From Flavimaribacter sp039888615 (GTDB lineage: Bacteria > Pseudomonadota > Alphaproteobacteria > Rhizobiales > Rhizobiaceae), in assembly GCA_039888615.1 (NCBI GenBank), contig JBDQQS010000002.1: DNA of 64,000 nt. One strand, given 5' to 3'. The notes under the pieces are model-generated. The model saw nothing but the letters and a program-made list of their open reading frames with translations. It was not told where the DNA came from and made no database searches. Made by a program: the position numbers and the translations under genes. Below are positions 22,313 to 31,243 of this stretch, one piece after another; the stretch's first letter is position 1; every line of letters begins with the position of its first letter.

Positions 22313-23413
22313 TCAGCTCTGCTTGTCGGTTGATGAACGGCTTCCAGCAGCCTGACGGGTCAGATCGGCGAGAAAGTCGCCGATGCCTGGCCGCTTGACC
22401 GCATGAAAGCGCATGGGGCGGCACAGATCCATGGCCGCAATGCCGATCCGGGCTGTCAGCAGACCATTGATCACGCCTTCGCCCAGACGCGCCGATAGCC
22501 GCGACGCCACGCCATGGCCCACCACCTGTTGAACAAGGCTGTCGCCGACCGCGATCGATCCGGTGACAGCCAGGTGTCCCACAACGTCGCGCGACAACCG
22601 CAACAGTCCAAGAGTGCCGGGGCGTGCGCCGTAGAGATAAGCGAGCGTGCGGATCAGTCGAATGGATTCAAACAGGACGTAGCCGACGTCGACAAGCGCG
22701 CGCGGGCTGATGGCGGTTACGATCGACACGCGCTTGGACGCGGCGAGGATCATGGCGCGCGCCTCTCTGTCGATCGGCCCAAGAAGTTCGCTCTCGGCGA
22801 GCTCCATCAGATGCGGCGCGTCGATGATATCGTCATCAAGCTCCTTCAGACGTTCCCGGCTGCGGGCGGTTTCCGGCCGTTTGTCGAACGTATTGATCAA
22901 TCCTTTGAGAACGGCGCGGGCCTTGGAGTGACGCGGGTCGTCGCGCGCGGCTTCCGCCTCCTGACGCAATCGGTGCACCGAATTGAGCCTGGCGATCGCC
23001 AGCGCTTCCCTGAGCGCTATGATTGCAAGAGAAAACAGGCCGATCGCCGTGAGGCCTGTCGCGACCCATCCGAGCCATTCGGCGCGTTCGAAGAGCGCGC
23101 GGATCAGATTGTCGATCCACAGCGCCAGGGCCAGGGAAAATAGCAGTCCGAAAGCCGATAGCGCGATTTTGCGGAAAGACCAGCGGCGTTCAGGCGTCTT
23201 TGCCGGTTCAGGCGTCAGACTGTCTACGGCGTCGGCGTCGATAGGCTCCGGATCTTCATTCAGAAACTGGTCTTCCGCCTCGCTGACAATCGCGACCTTA
23301 TGGGATGAAGGCGGGCGTTTCCGTTCCTTTGTCATTGCCGTCGTCTTCGCCTCCGCCGGTTCGTCGTCAGCGAGCCGGTAAGCCGCAGGCTTTCGTGCGG
23401 GTTCCCTGGTCAT
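22313..23413 (-). CDS. YcjF-family (TIGR01620, DUF697-like) membrane protein
   Basis: 366 residues. The first about 100 are charged and disordered; two membrane helices follow (about 118-136 and 145-163), then a soluble helical domain with RALVDVGYVLFESIRLIRTL and GHLAVTGSIAVGDSLVQQVVGHGVASRLSARLGEG, the DUF697-type region. The partner YcjX ATPase/GTPase gene lies immediately upstream, and their coding regions overlap by four bases (ATGA), implying joint translation. The pair is stress-induced in enterobacteria. Its role in alphaproteobacteria is unknown. Confidence 0.85.
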   Translation of the reverse strand: MTREPARKPAAYRLADDEPAEAKTTAMTKERKRPPSSHKVAIVSEAEDQFLNEDPEPIDADAVDSLTPEPAKTPERRWSFRKIALSAFGLLFSLALALWIDNLIRALFERAEWLGWVATGLTAIGLFSLAIIALREALAIARLNSVHRLRQEAEAARDDPRHSKARAVLKGLINTFDKRPETARSRERLKELDDDIIDAPHLMELAESELLGPIDREARAMILAASKRVSIVTAISPRALVDVGYVLFESIRLIRTLAYLYGARPGTLGLLRLSRDVVGHLAVTGSIAVGDSLVQQVVGHGVASRLSARLGEGVINGLLTARIGIAAMDLCRPMRFHAVKRPGIGDFLADLTRQAAGSRSSTDKQS

Positions 23414-24882
23414 GCGAGTAGGTCTCCAAGTAGGAATTCAAGCGCCCTGTCGAGGCGAATATGGGGCAGGGACAGTGTGAGGCCTTCCGCCGTGGTTTCC
23501 AGCTTCGGCGGCCGGAAACGCACGAAATTGATATGAGGCCTTTCCGAGTCATCTTTTGATTCAAGCGCTTGAAAGAATGATTCCGGATCTTCCGGCAAAT
23601 CCCCGGGAAATATGCCTGTTTTGGTGTTCCCGTCGAAGGTTTCGCTGGCGATCTTTTCTCCTGCCAGAGGCGTGCCTACGATCAGCGGCAGGTCTTCGCC
23701 GGCCTCTTTGACGTTTGCTTCGCGCGTCGCCCTGACGGCTGCCAGCGCCAGGACTTCTGTCGTCACTCGCGCGCCTTGCGTCCGCGCGAGCGCCCGATCG
23801 ACCAGTCGTCCGGCGATGTTTTGCAGACGGTCATGGCTTTCGTGATGGAGGTGGTCGGCCTTGGTCGCGCCGACCAGAAGGCGGTCGATGCGGCGGGTGA
23901 AGAGCGACGTCAGGATGTTCGACGAGCCGTGGCGAAAACAGGCGAGGATGTCGGTCAGCGCGCGTTCGAGATCCTGCACCGCCTCCGGCCCTGCGTTCAT
24001 CGCCTGCAATGCGTCGATCAGCAGGATCTGGCGGTCGAGCCGGGCGAAGTGATCCCGGAAGAATGGCCGCACCACGATCCGCTTGTAGGCTTCGTAGCGG
24101 TGTTCCATCATGTGCCACAGACTGCCTGCAGGCGCGCTGCCGACGGGCAGATCGGGCAGGGGTGCGAAGGTCAGCGCCGGCGAACCTTCGAGATCGCCCG
24201 GCATGAGGAGACGTCCCGGCGGAAGCGTGGAGAGCGCGCGTTCGTCGCTCTTGCAGGCCTTGAGGTATTGCGCAAACAGCTCGGACAGTTCACGCGCCAG
24301 GGTCTCGTCGGCCGCCTGTTTCACGTCGATTGCGCGGGATCTGGAAATCCACGCTTCGGCAAGGTCTGCGCGCGCCGGAGACGCGGCGAGCCTGACTGCG
24401 TTCTCGCTGAAGGTCCGATAGTCCTGCTCGAGCAACGGCAGGTCCAGCAACCACTCGCCGGGATAGTCGACAATGTCGACAGACAGCTTGCCTGCGGAGA
24501 AAAGGCGGTTCCAGCCGCTGGCGGATTCATAATTGATGGTCAGCCGCATTTCGGAAATTGCGCGGGTTGATTGCGGCCAGATCCGCTCCTTGATCAGCGC
24601 TTCGGCGTGATCCTCGTACTGGAAACGGGGAACGGCGTCGTCGGGCTGCGGCTCGAGCCGCGCCGAGGAAATGCGGCCGGACCTATACGCCTTGAACATC
24701 GGAAGGCGTCCGCCATGCAGCAGGTTATGCACCAGCGCCGTGATGAACACCGTCTTGCCGGCCCGCGACAACCCGGTCACCCCGAGCCGCACGGTCGGAC
24801 GCATCATGGTTCCGGCGCGGTCGACGATGTTGTCGAAGGATATCTGGGCTTCGTCGGTGAAGCGGGAAAGCATAGACGCCAA
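23410..24882 (-). CDS. YcjX-family (DUF463) P-loop GTPase-like protein
   Basis: 490 residues counted from a TTG at 24882 that has GGAG 7 nt upstream; the ATG at 24873 would give 487 and is an equally fair start. The P-loop is GLSRAGKT (Walker A, about 36-43), the Mg/switch region includes VDIVDYPGEWLLDLPLL, and VGATKADHLHHES is probably the base-recognition (TKxD) element. The length fits the YcjX family, which pairs with YcjF downstream through a four-base overlap. The substrate and cellular role are not established. Confidence 0.88.
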   Translation of the reverse strand: MASMLSRFTDEAQISFDNIVDRAGTMMRPTVRLGVTGLSRAGKTVFITALVHNLLHGGRLPMFKAYRSGRISSARLEPQPDDAVPRFQYEDHAEALIKERIWPQSTRAISEMRLTINYESASGWNRLFSAGKLSVDIVDYPGEWLLDLPLLEQDYRTFSENAVRLAASPARADLAEAWISRSRAIDVKQAADETLARELSELFAQYLKACKSDERALSTLPPGRLLMPGDLEGSPALTFAPLPDLPVGSAPAGSLWHMMEHRYEAYKRIVVRPFFRDHFARLDRQILLIDALQAMNAGPEAVQDLERALTDILACFRHGSSNILTSLFTRRIDRLLVGATKADHLHHESHDRLQNIAGRLVDRALARTQGARVTTEVLALAAVRATREANVKEAGEDLPLIVGTPLAGEKIASETFDGNTKTGIFPGDLPEDPESFFQALESKDDSERPHINFVRFRPPKLETTAEGLTLSLPHIRLDRALEFLLGDLLA

Positions 24883-24997
24883 TGCAAGGCTCCGTCTCGG
24901 TTGTCTCCCATATAGATACTGTCTTGATTGGATTGAAGCTTTTGCCTGCGGGAAATCGCGCAGCGTTACGCCCAGGCTTAGCCGTTTTGGCCGGACG

Positions 24998-25537
24998 TCA
25001 GTGGTTCGTCAGCTTCGAGGCTTTCTTCGGAGACAGCAATTCGCTCAGATGCCCGCCTTTTTCCGCGTTCGCTTCCGACCGGTTCGTTTGGAAAATGGCG
25101 AGACCGGCGGTGGGGAAGCCTTTTTGCAAGCGGCGCGCCGCTTTTTCATCGGCTGTGAATGCGAGGGCGACCGCCGTGTCTTCGATCATCGGATTGTGGC
25201 CGATGATCATGACGCTCTGCGCCCGGCTGTCTGCAATCTGCTTGACGTAGTAATGGTAGTCGTCGCTGTAGAGGCTTTCCAGCAGTCGAATGTCGGTGTC
25301 CGGCGGCAGGGCGGAGGATATGATGTCGCAGGTCTGGTTGCAGCGAACGGCGCTGGAACACAGCACCAGTTCCGGCGCGATGCCCCGATCGCGAATGACG
25401 GAAGCGATCGTCGAAGCGTCGGCTTCGCCGCGTTGGTCGAGCGGCCGGTCGAAATCGCGAAGTCCCGGCCGCGCCCAGGCTGCGTGGGCGTGGCGCAGCA
25501 GATAGACTGTCTTCGGGAAACGGATTGCGTTGTTCAT
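24998..25537 (-). CDS. SixA-like histidine phosphatase
   Basis: 179 residues with the phosphoglycerate-mutase-type catalytic motif LLRHAHAAW (RHA at about 15-17), an arginine in SSAVRCNQT, and IGHNP (second catalytic His) in the C-terminal half. This arrangement is typical of the small SixA branch of the histidine phosphatase superfamily; SixA in E. coli dephosphorylates HPt-type phosphohistidines. Its target here is unknown, although an HPt protein is encoded 6 kb away. It precedes the ycjX-ycjF pair on the same strand by 115 nt. Confidence 0.82.
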   Translation of the reverse strand: MNNAIRFPKTVYLLRHAHAAWARPGLRDFDRPLDQRGEADASTIASVIRDRGIAPELVLCSSAVRCNQTCDIISSALPPDTDIRLLESLYSDDYHYYVKQIADSRAQSVMIIGHNPMIEDTAVALAFTADEKAARRLQKGFPTAGLAIFQTNRSEANAEKGGHLSELLSPKKASKLTNH

Positions 25538-25929
25538 GGATATTCGGCACGGCTGGTTCGCGGATCAGACGCGACTGTATTGGCAAACCCGGCGCGAAAC
25601 AACAATTGCCGGGCTTCGTTCTCCGACGGTGCGCCAATTGGTCCATGCCCTGCACAATTCCTGCGCGACGCCTTGAGGACGACGTTCAGAGGCGGCGTGG
25701 GAGGCAACCAACTGCGCGAGAGCGGGCCGTGAAGTGCCAAAGCTTGATCATTAACATCGTTAGCTGTTTGAAAATATGATAATTTCGTGACAAAAAGATT
25801 AATGATTGCAGGTAGTTAATATAATTTCCCCATTTCACGAAAAACTGAATGCCGATTGCTTTTCCTGCTTGTCTGATCAGGGCTGTGTGGATATACACGG
25901 GCCAAAAAGTCACCAGTTGGGGATTCGTA
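25538..25929. other. 392-base divergent gap between sixA-like and dksA
   Basis: The left 200 bases are GC-rich with no convincing gene; short open frames there have no ribosome site. From about 25740 to 25850 the sequence becomes clearly AT-rich, with several TTAA tetramers (for example at 25751 and within GTTAATATAA near 25816), which fits a strong promoter and regulator-binding region for dksA. The dksA ribosome site GGGGA is at the right end. No terminator or RNA gene is visible. Confidence 0.4.
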
Positions 25930-26349
25930 ATGAATGATACTGCAGAAATCGATTCATATGTCCCGTCGGATGACGAGGAGTTCATGAACGAAAAGCAGCG
26001 GACTTACTTCCGCGCCAAACTGAACACCTGGAAGAACGATATACTGAGGGAAGCCCGCGAAACTCTGGGCAACCTGCAGGAAGACAGCGCAAACCATCCC
26101 GACATCGCCGACCGCGCCTCGTCCGAGACCGACCGCGCCATCGAGTTGCGCGCTCGAGACCGGCAGCGCAAGCTGATTTCCAAGATCGACGCCGCCTTGC
26201 AGCGCATCGAGGACGGCACCTACGGCTATTGCGAGGAAACTGGCGAACCGATCAGCCTGAAGCGCCTCGACGCCCGTCCGATCGCCACGCTTTCGATCGA
26301 GGCGCAGGAGCGTCACGAGAGACGCGAGAAGGTTTACCGGGACGAATAG
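25930..26349 (+). CDS. dksA: RNA polymerase-binding transcription factor DksA (one-cysteine form)
   Basis: 139 residues from the ATG at 25930 (GGGGA 7 nt upstream; the frame stays open to 25849 without a site). DksA works with ppGpp in the RNA polymerase secondary channel to reset transcription under starvation. The coiled-coil part includes FMNEKQRTYFRAKLNTWKND, and DIADRASSETDRA corresponds to the tip with its acidic residues. The zinc-finger region reads YGYCEETGEPISLKRLDARP and then SIEAQE, so only one of the four zinc-binding cysteines remains. One-cysteine DksA proteins are known and functional in alphaproteobacteria (Rhodobacter) and need no zinc. Confidence 0.93.
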   Translation: MNDTAEIDSYVPSDDEEFMNEKQRTYFRAKLNTWKNDILREARETLGNLQEDSANHPDIADRASSETDRAIELRARDRQRKLISKIDAALQRIEDGTYGYCEETGEPISLKRLDARPIATLSIEAQERHERREKVYRDE

Positions 26350-26353
26350 GGGG

Positions 26354-26369
26354 CTGCCTCGAAAGGCAG
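26354..26369. terminator. Hairpin between convergent dksA and fliO-like genes
   Basis: CTGCCT / AGGCAG form a 6-bp stem with a CGAA loop in the 30-base gap between the two convergent genes. It is followed by TCTTTC rather than a pure T-run, so termination is plausible but weaker than at other sites here. Confidence 0.5.
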
Positions 26370-26379
26370 TCTTTCAGGA

Positions 26380-27528
26380 TCAACGCTTGGTGGACAGGTC
26401 GCCGAGCAGTTTCTTCATTTCGTCTTCAAGAGAGGCGTTCGGACTGGACGTACTCTTGCCGCCGGCGTCATCGAAGACCGGAGGCTCGACGGTTATCGGC
26501 TCGTCCTTGATCAACTCTGATTCCAGCATTTCGTCGAATTCGCCGATCAGTTCCCTGGCCTTCGACGGCCCTGCGGCGTCGATACTTTCCACGTCAGCCT
26601 CGGGGGCCTTGTCCTGGTTGGCGGCGCTTGCCTCCTGCTTGTCGTTTGCCGGTTCGACGGCGGGCGGTTCCGATTTCAGATCCTTCGATTGATCTTCAGA
26701 GGTTTTCTTTTCCGCCTTGGCTTCTGCGGCTACTGGAATGACGACTGCAGTCGGCGCGGGCGGCGTCTGTGTGGCCGAAGCAGATTTCTCGACATCCTGC
26801 TTACTTGGGCCGGGAACGGGCTGAACGATGTCCTGCGACGGTGATTTTGACGGTTTCGCCGCGCCTGCAGGGTCGGTCGTTGCGTTCGCCTTTGCCGCGC
26901 TCTGCTTTCTTGCGGTCGGGGTGACAACCGATGCGCGCGCGGGGCGAGGCTCCTGTGCTGGAGCCGGAATAGGCTCAATCGCCTTCGGCGGCGCGGCGGG
27001 TTTCGCCTCCTGCACAGGACGGGGCGGCTGCGGCGCCGGCATTTGATCGTTGGCGGCGTTCGCGGGGCGCGTCGTCTTTTCCGGCGCGGCTTCGGGCGCT
27101 GGCGCCGCCGTTGGAGCTGGCGGTTGCGGAGCAGGAACCGGCGCCGGCACGGGAACGGGCGCTGGCTTGCGGTCTTCGACCGGCGTGGCGCGGGCTGACT
27201 GCGCCGGTTTTTTCGCAATGCGCGTGTTGTCGGCGCGGACGATCCGGCTTTCCACTACGATGTCGGAGGGACCGCCAATCATCACTAGATGCTCGACATT
27301 GTCGCGCCGCACCAGAACAAGACGGCGGCGGGAGTCGACCGGCGCTGCGTCGATCACGGCGAGACGGGGCTGGCGGCTGGAGCCGCCACGCAGAAAGGTC
27401 ATCGGACCGCGGCGCTTCACAATCCAGTAGATCAGCAACAGAACCACAACCACTGCAGCGGCGATAATAGCGATGCCGGCCGGCGTGAGGCCGCTTTCAC
27501 CGAACACTGATTCGATCATACTCTTCAT
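26380..27528 (-). CDS. FliO-like membrane protein with long disordered tail
   Basis: 382 residues from the ATG at 27528; the frame stays open upstream to 27873, but that part is not protein-like. A single TM helix (about 15-37) is followed by RRRLVLVRRDNVEHLVMIGG (about 75-94), the hallmark of FliO, a flagellar export-gate assembly factor. The remaining about 270 residues are Pro/Ala/Lys/Glu-rich and disordered; E. coli FliO is only about 120 residues. No other flagellar gene is nearby, and the gene is divergent from cckA. This solitary form next to cckA appears to be usual in rhizobia, so a role outside flagella is possible. Confidence 0.72.
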   Translation of the reverse strand: MKSMIESVFGESGLTPAGIAIIAAAVVVVLLLIYWIVKRRGPMTFLRGGSSRQPRLAVIDAAPVDSRRRLVLVRRDNVEHLVMIGGPSDIVVESRIVRADNTRIAKKPAQSARATPVEDRKPAPVPVPAPVPAPQPPAPTAAPAPEAAPEKTTRPANAANDQMPAPQPPRPVQEAKPAAPPKAIEPIPAPAQEPRPARASVVTPTARKQSAAKANATTDPAGAAKPSKSPSQDIVQPVPGPSKQDVEKSASATQTPPAPTAVVIPVAAEAKAEKKTSEDQSKDLKSEPPAVEPANDKQEASAANQDKAPEADVESIDAAGPSKARELIGEFDEMLESELIKDEPITVEPPVFDDAGGKSTSSPNASLEDEMKKLLGDLSTKR

Positions 27529-27836
27529 TCCGCAATCTTCCCGAGCACTCGCCGGCGGCGCGCGCGTCACAACCCTCCGGACACGTGGAGCGCGAGGCTT
27601 ACATCCCGCACACTGCGCCGTCAATTCCATTGTATCACAGGAGGGTTGCAGGGAGTAAATGCGCCCGGAAATATTTGAAAGGGCATGATTTGACGCGGTA
27701 AATACCTGTTGAACGGCCTCCAGCCCGGCAAGATGACAGCTTGTTGTGGCTTTCAGGGGTCGATCCCTTCCCATGCCCGCTGGAATGTGATTCAAACGGG
27801 AACGATTTACGGAATCACCTTCTTCTGCGAGGCCGA
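27529..27836. other. 308-base divergent gap between fliO-like and cckA
   Basis: No gene is supported, although the cckA frame extends upstream into it without a stop as far as 27741. Two GANTC sites, the target of the cell-cycle methyltransferase CcrM, occur at 27789-27793 and 27812-27816, just before the cckA start. The cckA ribosome site GAGG is at 27829-27832. An AGGAGGGTTGCAGGGAG purine-rich stretch near 27641-27657 has a following ATG (27659) but no lasting frame. Confidence 0.4.
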
Positions 27837-30458
27837 ATGGCGCAAAAGAAACCGGCGGGGAGCTATCCGACACCGATTATTGACCGGAATGCAAAACCGG
27901 GAACGGTGGTCCGCCTCGTCATTCTGGGCATAGCCCTCATCGCGGCGGCCGGCGCCATCATCCTGGTCGAGGGGCGTTTCAGCTCAAGCTTTGGCCTCGG
28001 GCTGCTCTTCGTGCTGTCGATGCTCGGCGTCCTTTATCTGCTTTTGCATTTCATCGGTTTCCTGCAGGTTCTGCCGAAAGGCGGCGGCGATGAACTCTCG
28101 CGGCTTTTCCTGGACAGCCATCCGGAGGGCGTCATCGTCACCGACGGCCGGGGCAGGGTGGTCTACGCCAACCAGGCCTACGCCAAGCTGACGGGAGCGA
28201 CGACGGCCGAAACGGTGCAGTCGATCGAGGCGCTTCTGTCGCGTGACAACATGGCTTCCGAAGCGCTCTACCGGCTCGCCAACAAGGTGCGCGACGGCTC
28301 CGGAGGACGGGAAGAGTTCCGGCTGATCAAACGGCTGGACGGCGTGGAGACCGACGAAGCCTCTCCTTGCTGGTATCGTCTCAAGGCGCGGTCGCTGCGG
28401 ATGGAAACAGTGCGCGACCCTCTCTTCGTCTGGCAGCTGTCTGACATCACGGCCGAGCGCGAGGAGCAGGAAAATGTCTTCAAGCAGCTGCAGCACGCGA
28501 TCGACTATCTCGACCACGCGCCTGCCGGCTTCCTGTCAGTCGGCGAGGATCGGGAGATCGTCTATATCAACGCGACGCTCGCAGAGTGGATTGGGCTTGA
28601 CCTGACATCCTTCACGCCGGGGTCCATCCGGCTCGGCGACATTATTGCGGGCGACGGCATGGCGCTGATCGATTCCGTGCAGGCCGCCCCCGGCCTCAAC
28701 AAGACCGCCAGCCTCGACCTCGACATGCTGGCGCGCGACGGCCGCAGTCTTCCCGTGCGTCTCGTCCACAACGCCACGGCGACCCGAGACGGCGCGCCCG
28801 GCGAAAGCCGCACCATCGTCCTGCAGCGAAGCGGCAAGGACGGCGACAGCGATTCCGCGGCGTCGGCCGAAATGCGCTTCACCCGCTTCTTCAACAACAC
28901 GCCGATGGCGATCGCCTCGGTCGATAGCGACGGCCGCATTCTGCGCACCAACGCGCCTTTCCTGAAAATGTTCTCGGGCGCGGTTTCCCGCGATGATCTT
29001 GAACGCAAGGCGCCGTTTACGCAGGTCGTCCGGGATGTTGATCGCGCCGGACTGCAAATGGCGATTGCGGATGCTTCGCGCGGTCTCGCTGACATCGCGC
29101 CTGTCGACACCGGTCACGCCGCTGACGGCGAAAGGCATTTCCGCTTCTACGTCACGGCCGTGATCGACAGTCCCGCCGGCGAGGAAGCGGCCATTATTTA
29201 CGCCGTCGAAACCACCGAGCAGAAGGCGCTCGAGGCCCAGATGGCCGAAAACCAGAAGATGAACGCCGTCGGAACGCTCGCCGGCGGCATCGCGCATGAT
29301 TTCAACAATGTGCTCACCGCGATCCTTCTGTCCGCGGACCATCTGCTTCTGTCGCTGCGCCCGTCCGACACCAGCTTCGCCGATCTGATGGAGATAAAGC
29401 GCAACGCCAATCGCGCGGCCGTTCTCGTGCGCCAGTTGCTCGCCTTCTCGCGCAAGCAGACGATGCGGCCGACAGTCCTGTCGATGACCGATGTTATCGG
29501 CGACCTGAGAATGCTGATAGACCGTCTGACCGGCGCCGACGTCAAGCTCGAGATCGAGTACGGCCGGGATCTCTGGCTCGTGAAGACCGATCTTGGTCAG
29601 TTCGAGCAGGTGATCATCAACCTCGCCGTCAATGCCCGCGACGCCATGCCCGAAGGCGGCGTGCTGACCGTCAGAACCGCCAACGTGACCGGCGAAGACG
29701 CCGGAAAGCTCAACTATCGCGGGCTCGAAGCGGCTGACTATGTGCTGGTCGAGGTGCAGGACGAAGGCACCGGCATCGCGCCCGAACTTATAGAAAAGAT
29801 CTTCGAACCCTTCTTCACCACCAAGGATATCGGCAAGGGAACCGGTCTCGGCCTGTCCATGGTTTACGGGATCATCAAGCAGTCGGGCGGCTACATCTAC
29901 CCGATTTCCGAGGTGGGCAAGGGCACGACGTTCCGGATATTCCTCCCGCGCCATATCGAGATCGTGGAGGAGGTTGAACCCGCGAAGGTCGAATCCGGCG
30001 CAAAGGCGTCCGTATCTGCGTCCGGCGAGACGAAACCCGGCGCCGAGGCTGTCAAGAAACCGGCGGCGTCCGAACCGCGGGATCTGACCGGCGCGGCGAC
30101 CGTGCTGCTTGTCGAGGACGAAGAGGCCGTGCGGCGCGGCGGCAAGCGCATGCTGGAAACAAGGGGTTACTCAGTGCACGAGGCGAGCTCGGGCGTCGAG
30201 GCGCTTGAGATCGTCCGCGAGCTCGAAGGCGCGATCGACATCGTGGTCTCGGACGTCGTCATGCCGGAAATGGACGGACCGACCTTGCTGCGCGAATTGC
30301 GCAAGGATTACCCGGAGCTCAAGTTCATTTTCGTTTCCGGATACGCCGAGGAAGCCTTCGCCAAAAACCTTCCGGAAGACGCCAATTTCGGCTTCCTTCC
30401 GAAGCCGTTCTCGCTCAAACAGCTCGCGACCGCGGTTCGCGAGGTGCTTGACGACTGA
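27837..30458 (+). CDS. cckA: Cell-cycle hybrid histidine kinase CckA
   Basis: 873 residues from the ATG at 27837 (GAGG 5 nt upstream). Order: two TM helices within about residues 20-75, PAS domains (about 90-200, 210-320 and 335-455), HisKA with GGIAHDFNN (His487 the phosphorylation site), HATPase with NLAVNARDAMP, DEGTGI and FTTKDIGKGTGLGLSM, a Glu/Ala-rich linker and a receiver domain with Asp806 (VVSDVVMPEMDG). CckA feeds ChpT and then CtrA and CpdR to control replication, division and motility. The domain order and length match the alphaproteobacterial family closely. GANTC sites lie just upstream. Confidence 0.95.
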   Translation: MAQKKPAGSYPTPIIDRNAKPGTVVRLVILGIALIAAAGAIILVEGRFSSSFGLGLLFVLSMLGVLYLLLHFIGFLQVLPKGGGDELSRLFLDSHPEGVIVTDGRGRVVYANQAYAKLTGATTAETVQSIEALLSRDNMASEALYRLANKVRDGSGGREEFRLIKRLDGVETDEASPCWYRLKARSLRMETVRDPLFVWQLSDITAEREEQENVFKQLQHAIDYLDHAPAGFLSVGEDREIVYINATLAEWIGLDLTSFTPGSIRLGDIIAGDGMALIDSVQAAPGLNKTASLDLDMLARDGRSLPVRLVHNATATRDGAPGESRTIVLQRSGKDGDSDSAASAEMRFTRFFNNTPMAIASVDSDGRILRTNAPFLKMFSGAVSRDDLERKAPFTQVVRDVDRAGLQMAIADASRGLADIAPVDTGHAADGERHFRFYVTAVIDSPAGEEAAIIYAVETTEQKALEAQMAENQKMNAVGTLAGGIAHDFNNVLTAILLSADHLLLSLRPSDTSFADLMEIKRNANRAAVLVRQLLAFSRKQTMRPTVLSMTDVIGDLRMLIDRLTGADVKLEIEYGRDLWLVKTDLGQFEQVIINLAVNARDAMPEGGVLTVRTANVTGEDAGKLNYRGLEAADYVLVEVQDEGTGIAPELIEKIFEPFFTTKDIGKGTGLGLSMVYGIIKQSGGYIYPISEVGKGTTFRIFLPRHIEIVEEVEPAKVESGAKASVSASGETKPGAEAVKKPAASEPRDLTGAATVLLVEDEEAVRRGGKRMLETRGYSVHEASSGVEALEIVRELEGAIDIVVSDVVMPEMDGPTLLRELRKDYPELKFIFVSGYAEEAFAKNLPEDANFGFLPKPFSLKQLATAVREVLDD

Positions 30459-30540
30459 CCGGCGTTTTCATCCACAATCGTGCCGCAATGTTGGTATTGA
30501 AGCCGACTCCGGCGTTACATTCACGAGAGGGAATATTGCA

Positions 30541-31188
30541 ATGTATAAGCAACTGGCTGCATTGATCGCAGGCGCGCTGTTTCTGACCGCGTGCACCACC
30601 GATCCGTACACCGGTCAACAGAAGGTCGGCAATACGGCGACGGGCGCGGCGCTCGGCGCGGCCGCGGGCGCTGGCCTCGGGCTTCTCGCTGGCGGCAACG
30701 ATCGCCGCAACGCGCTGGTGGGCGCAGGCATCGGCCTGCTCGCCGGCGGCGCGATCGGCGCCTATATGGACCGTCAGGAAGCCGAGCTGAGGGCGCAGCT
30801 GCAGGGCACCGGAATTTCGGTGACCCGCGTCGGCAACAATCTCGTGCTCAACATGCCGTCCAACATCACCTTCGCAACGGACCAGGCGAATATCGACACC
30901 GGATTCTATCCGACGCTCAATTCCGTCGCGATCGTATTGAAAAAGTATAATCAAACGCTTGTCGACGTTTACGGATTTACTGATTCAACCGGTTCGGCGC
31001 AGTACAATCTTGAGCTTTCGCAGCGCCGCGCGCAGTCGGTCGCAAGTTATCTCGGCGGACAGGGCGTCAACCGCCAGCGCATGTATGTCACCGGCTTCGG
31101 ACAGGATCGTCCGGTTGCAAGCAACGCGACAGCCGAAGGCCGCGCGCAGAACCGCCGCGTCGAAATCCAGATCGCTCCGCTGAGCTAA
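30541..31188 (+). CDS. OmpA-family (YiaD-like) outer-membrane lipoprotein
   Basis: 215 residues from the ATG at 30541, with GAGAGGGAA about 8 nt upstream. The signal ends in a lipobox (FLTAC, Cys18). A glycine-rich hydrophobic hairpin follows (GAALGAAAGAGLGLLAGG, LVGAGIGLLAGG; about 35-75), as in glycine-zipper proteins. Residues about 95-210 form the OmpA peptidoglycan-binding domain (VYGFTDSTGSAQYNLELSQRRA and RVEIQI). It should tether the outer membrane to the wall. The gene follows cckA by 82 nt on the same strand but probably has its own promoter. Confidence 0.9.
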   Translation: MYKQLAALIAGALFLTACTTDPYTGQQKVGNTATGAALGAAAGAGLGLLAGGNDRRNALVGAGIGLLAGGAIGAYMDRQEAELRAQLQGTGISVTRVGNNLVLNMPSNITFATDQANIDTGFYPTLNSVAIVLKKYNQTLVDVYGFTDSTGSAQYNLELSQRRAQSVASYLGGQGVNRQRMYVTGFGQDRPVASNATAEGRAQNRRVEIQIAPLS

Positions 31189-31243
31189 GGCTCTTTGGTA
31201 ATCCGTTCGCCCGCTTGTCTGCGCGGGCGATCGGACTGCTTTC

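Noticed and set aside
25534..25740. 68-codon minus-strand frame between the sixA-like gene and dksA
   Set aside because: No ribosome site and no recognisable sequence; its start is inside GC-rich shadow sequence.
31208..31229. CGCCCGC/GCGGGCG hairpin between the OmpA-like gene and psuG
   Set aside because: A stem is present but there is no T-run and the loop is eight bases; kept out of the feature list as too weak.
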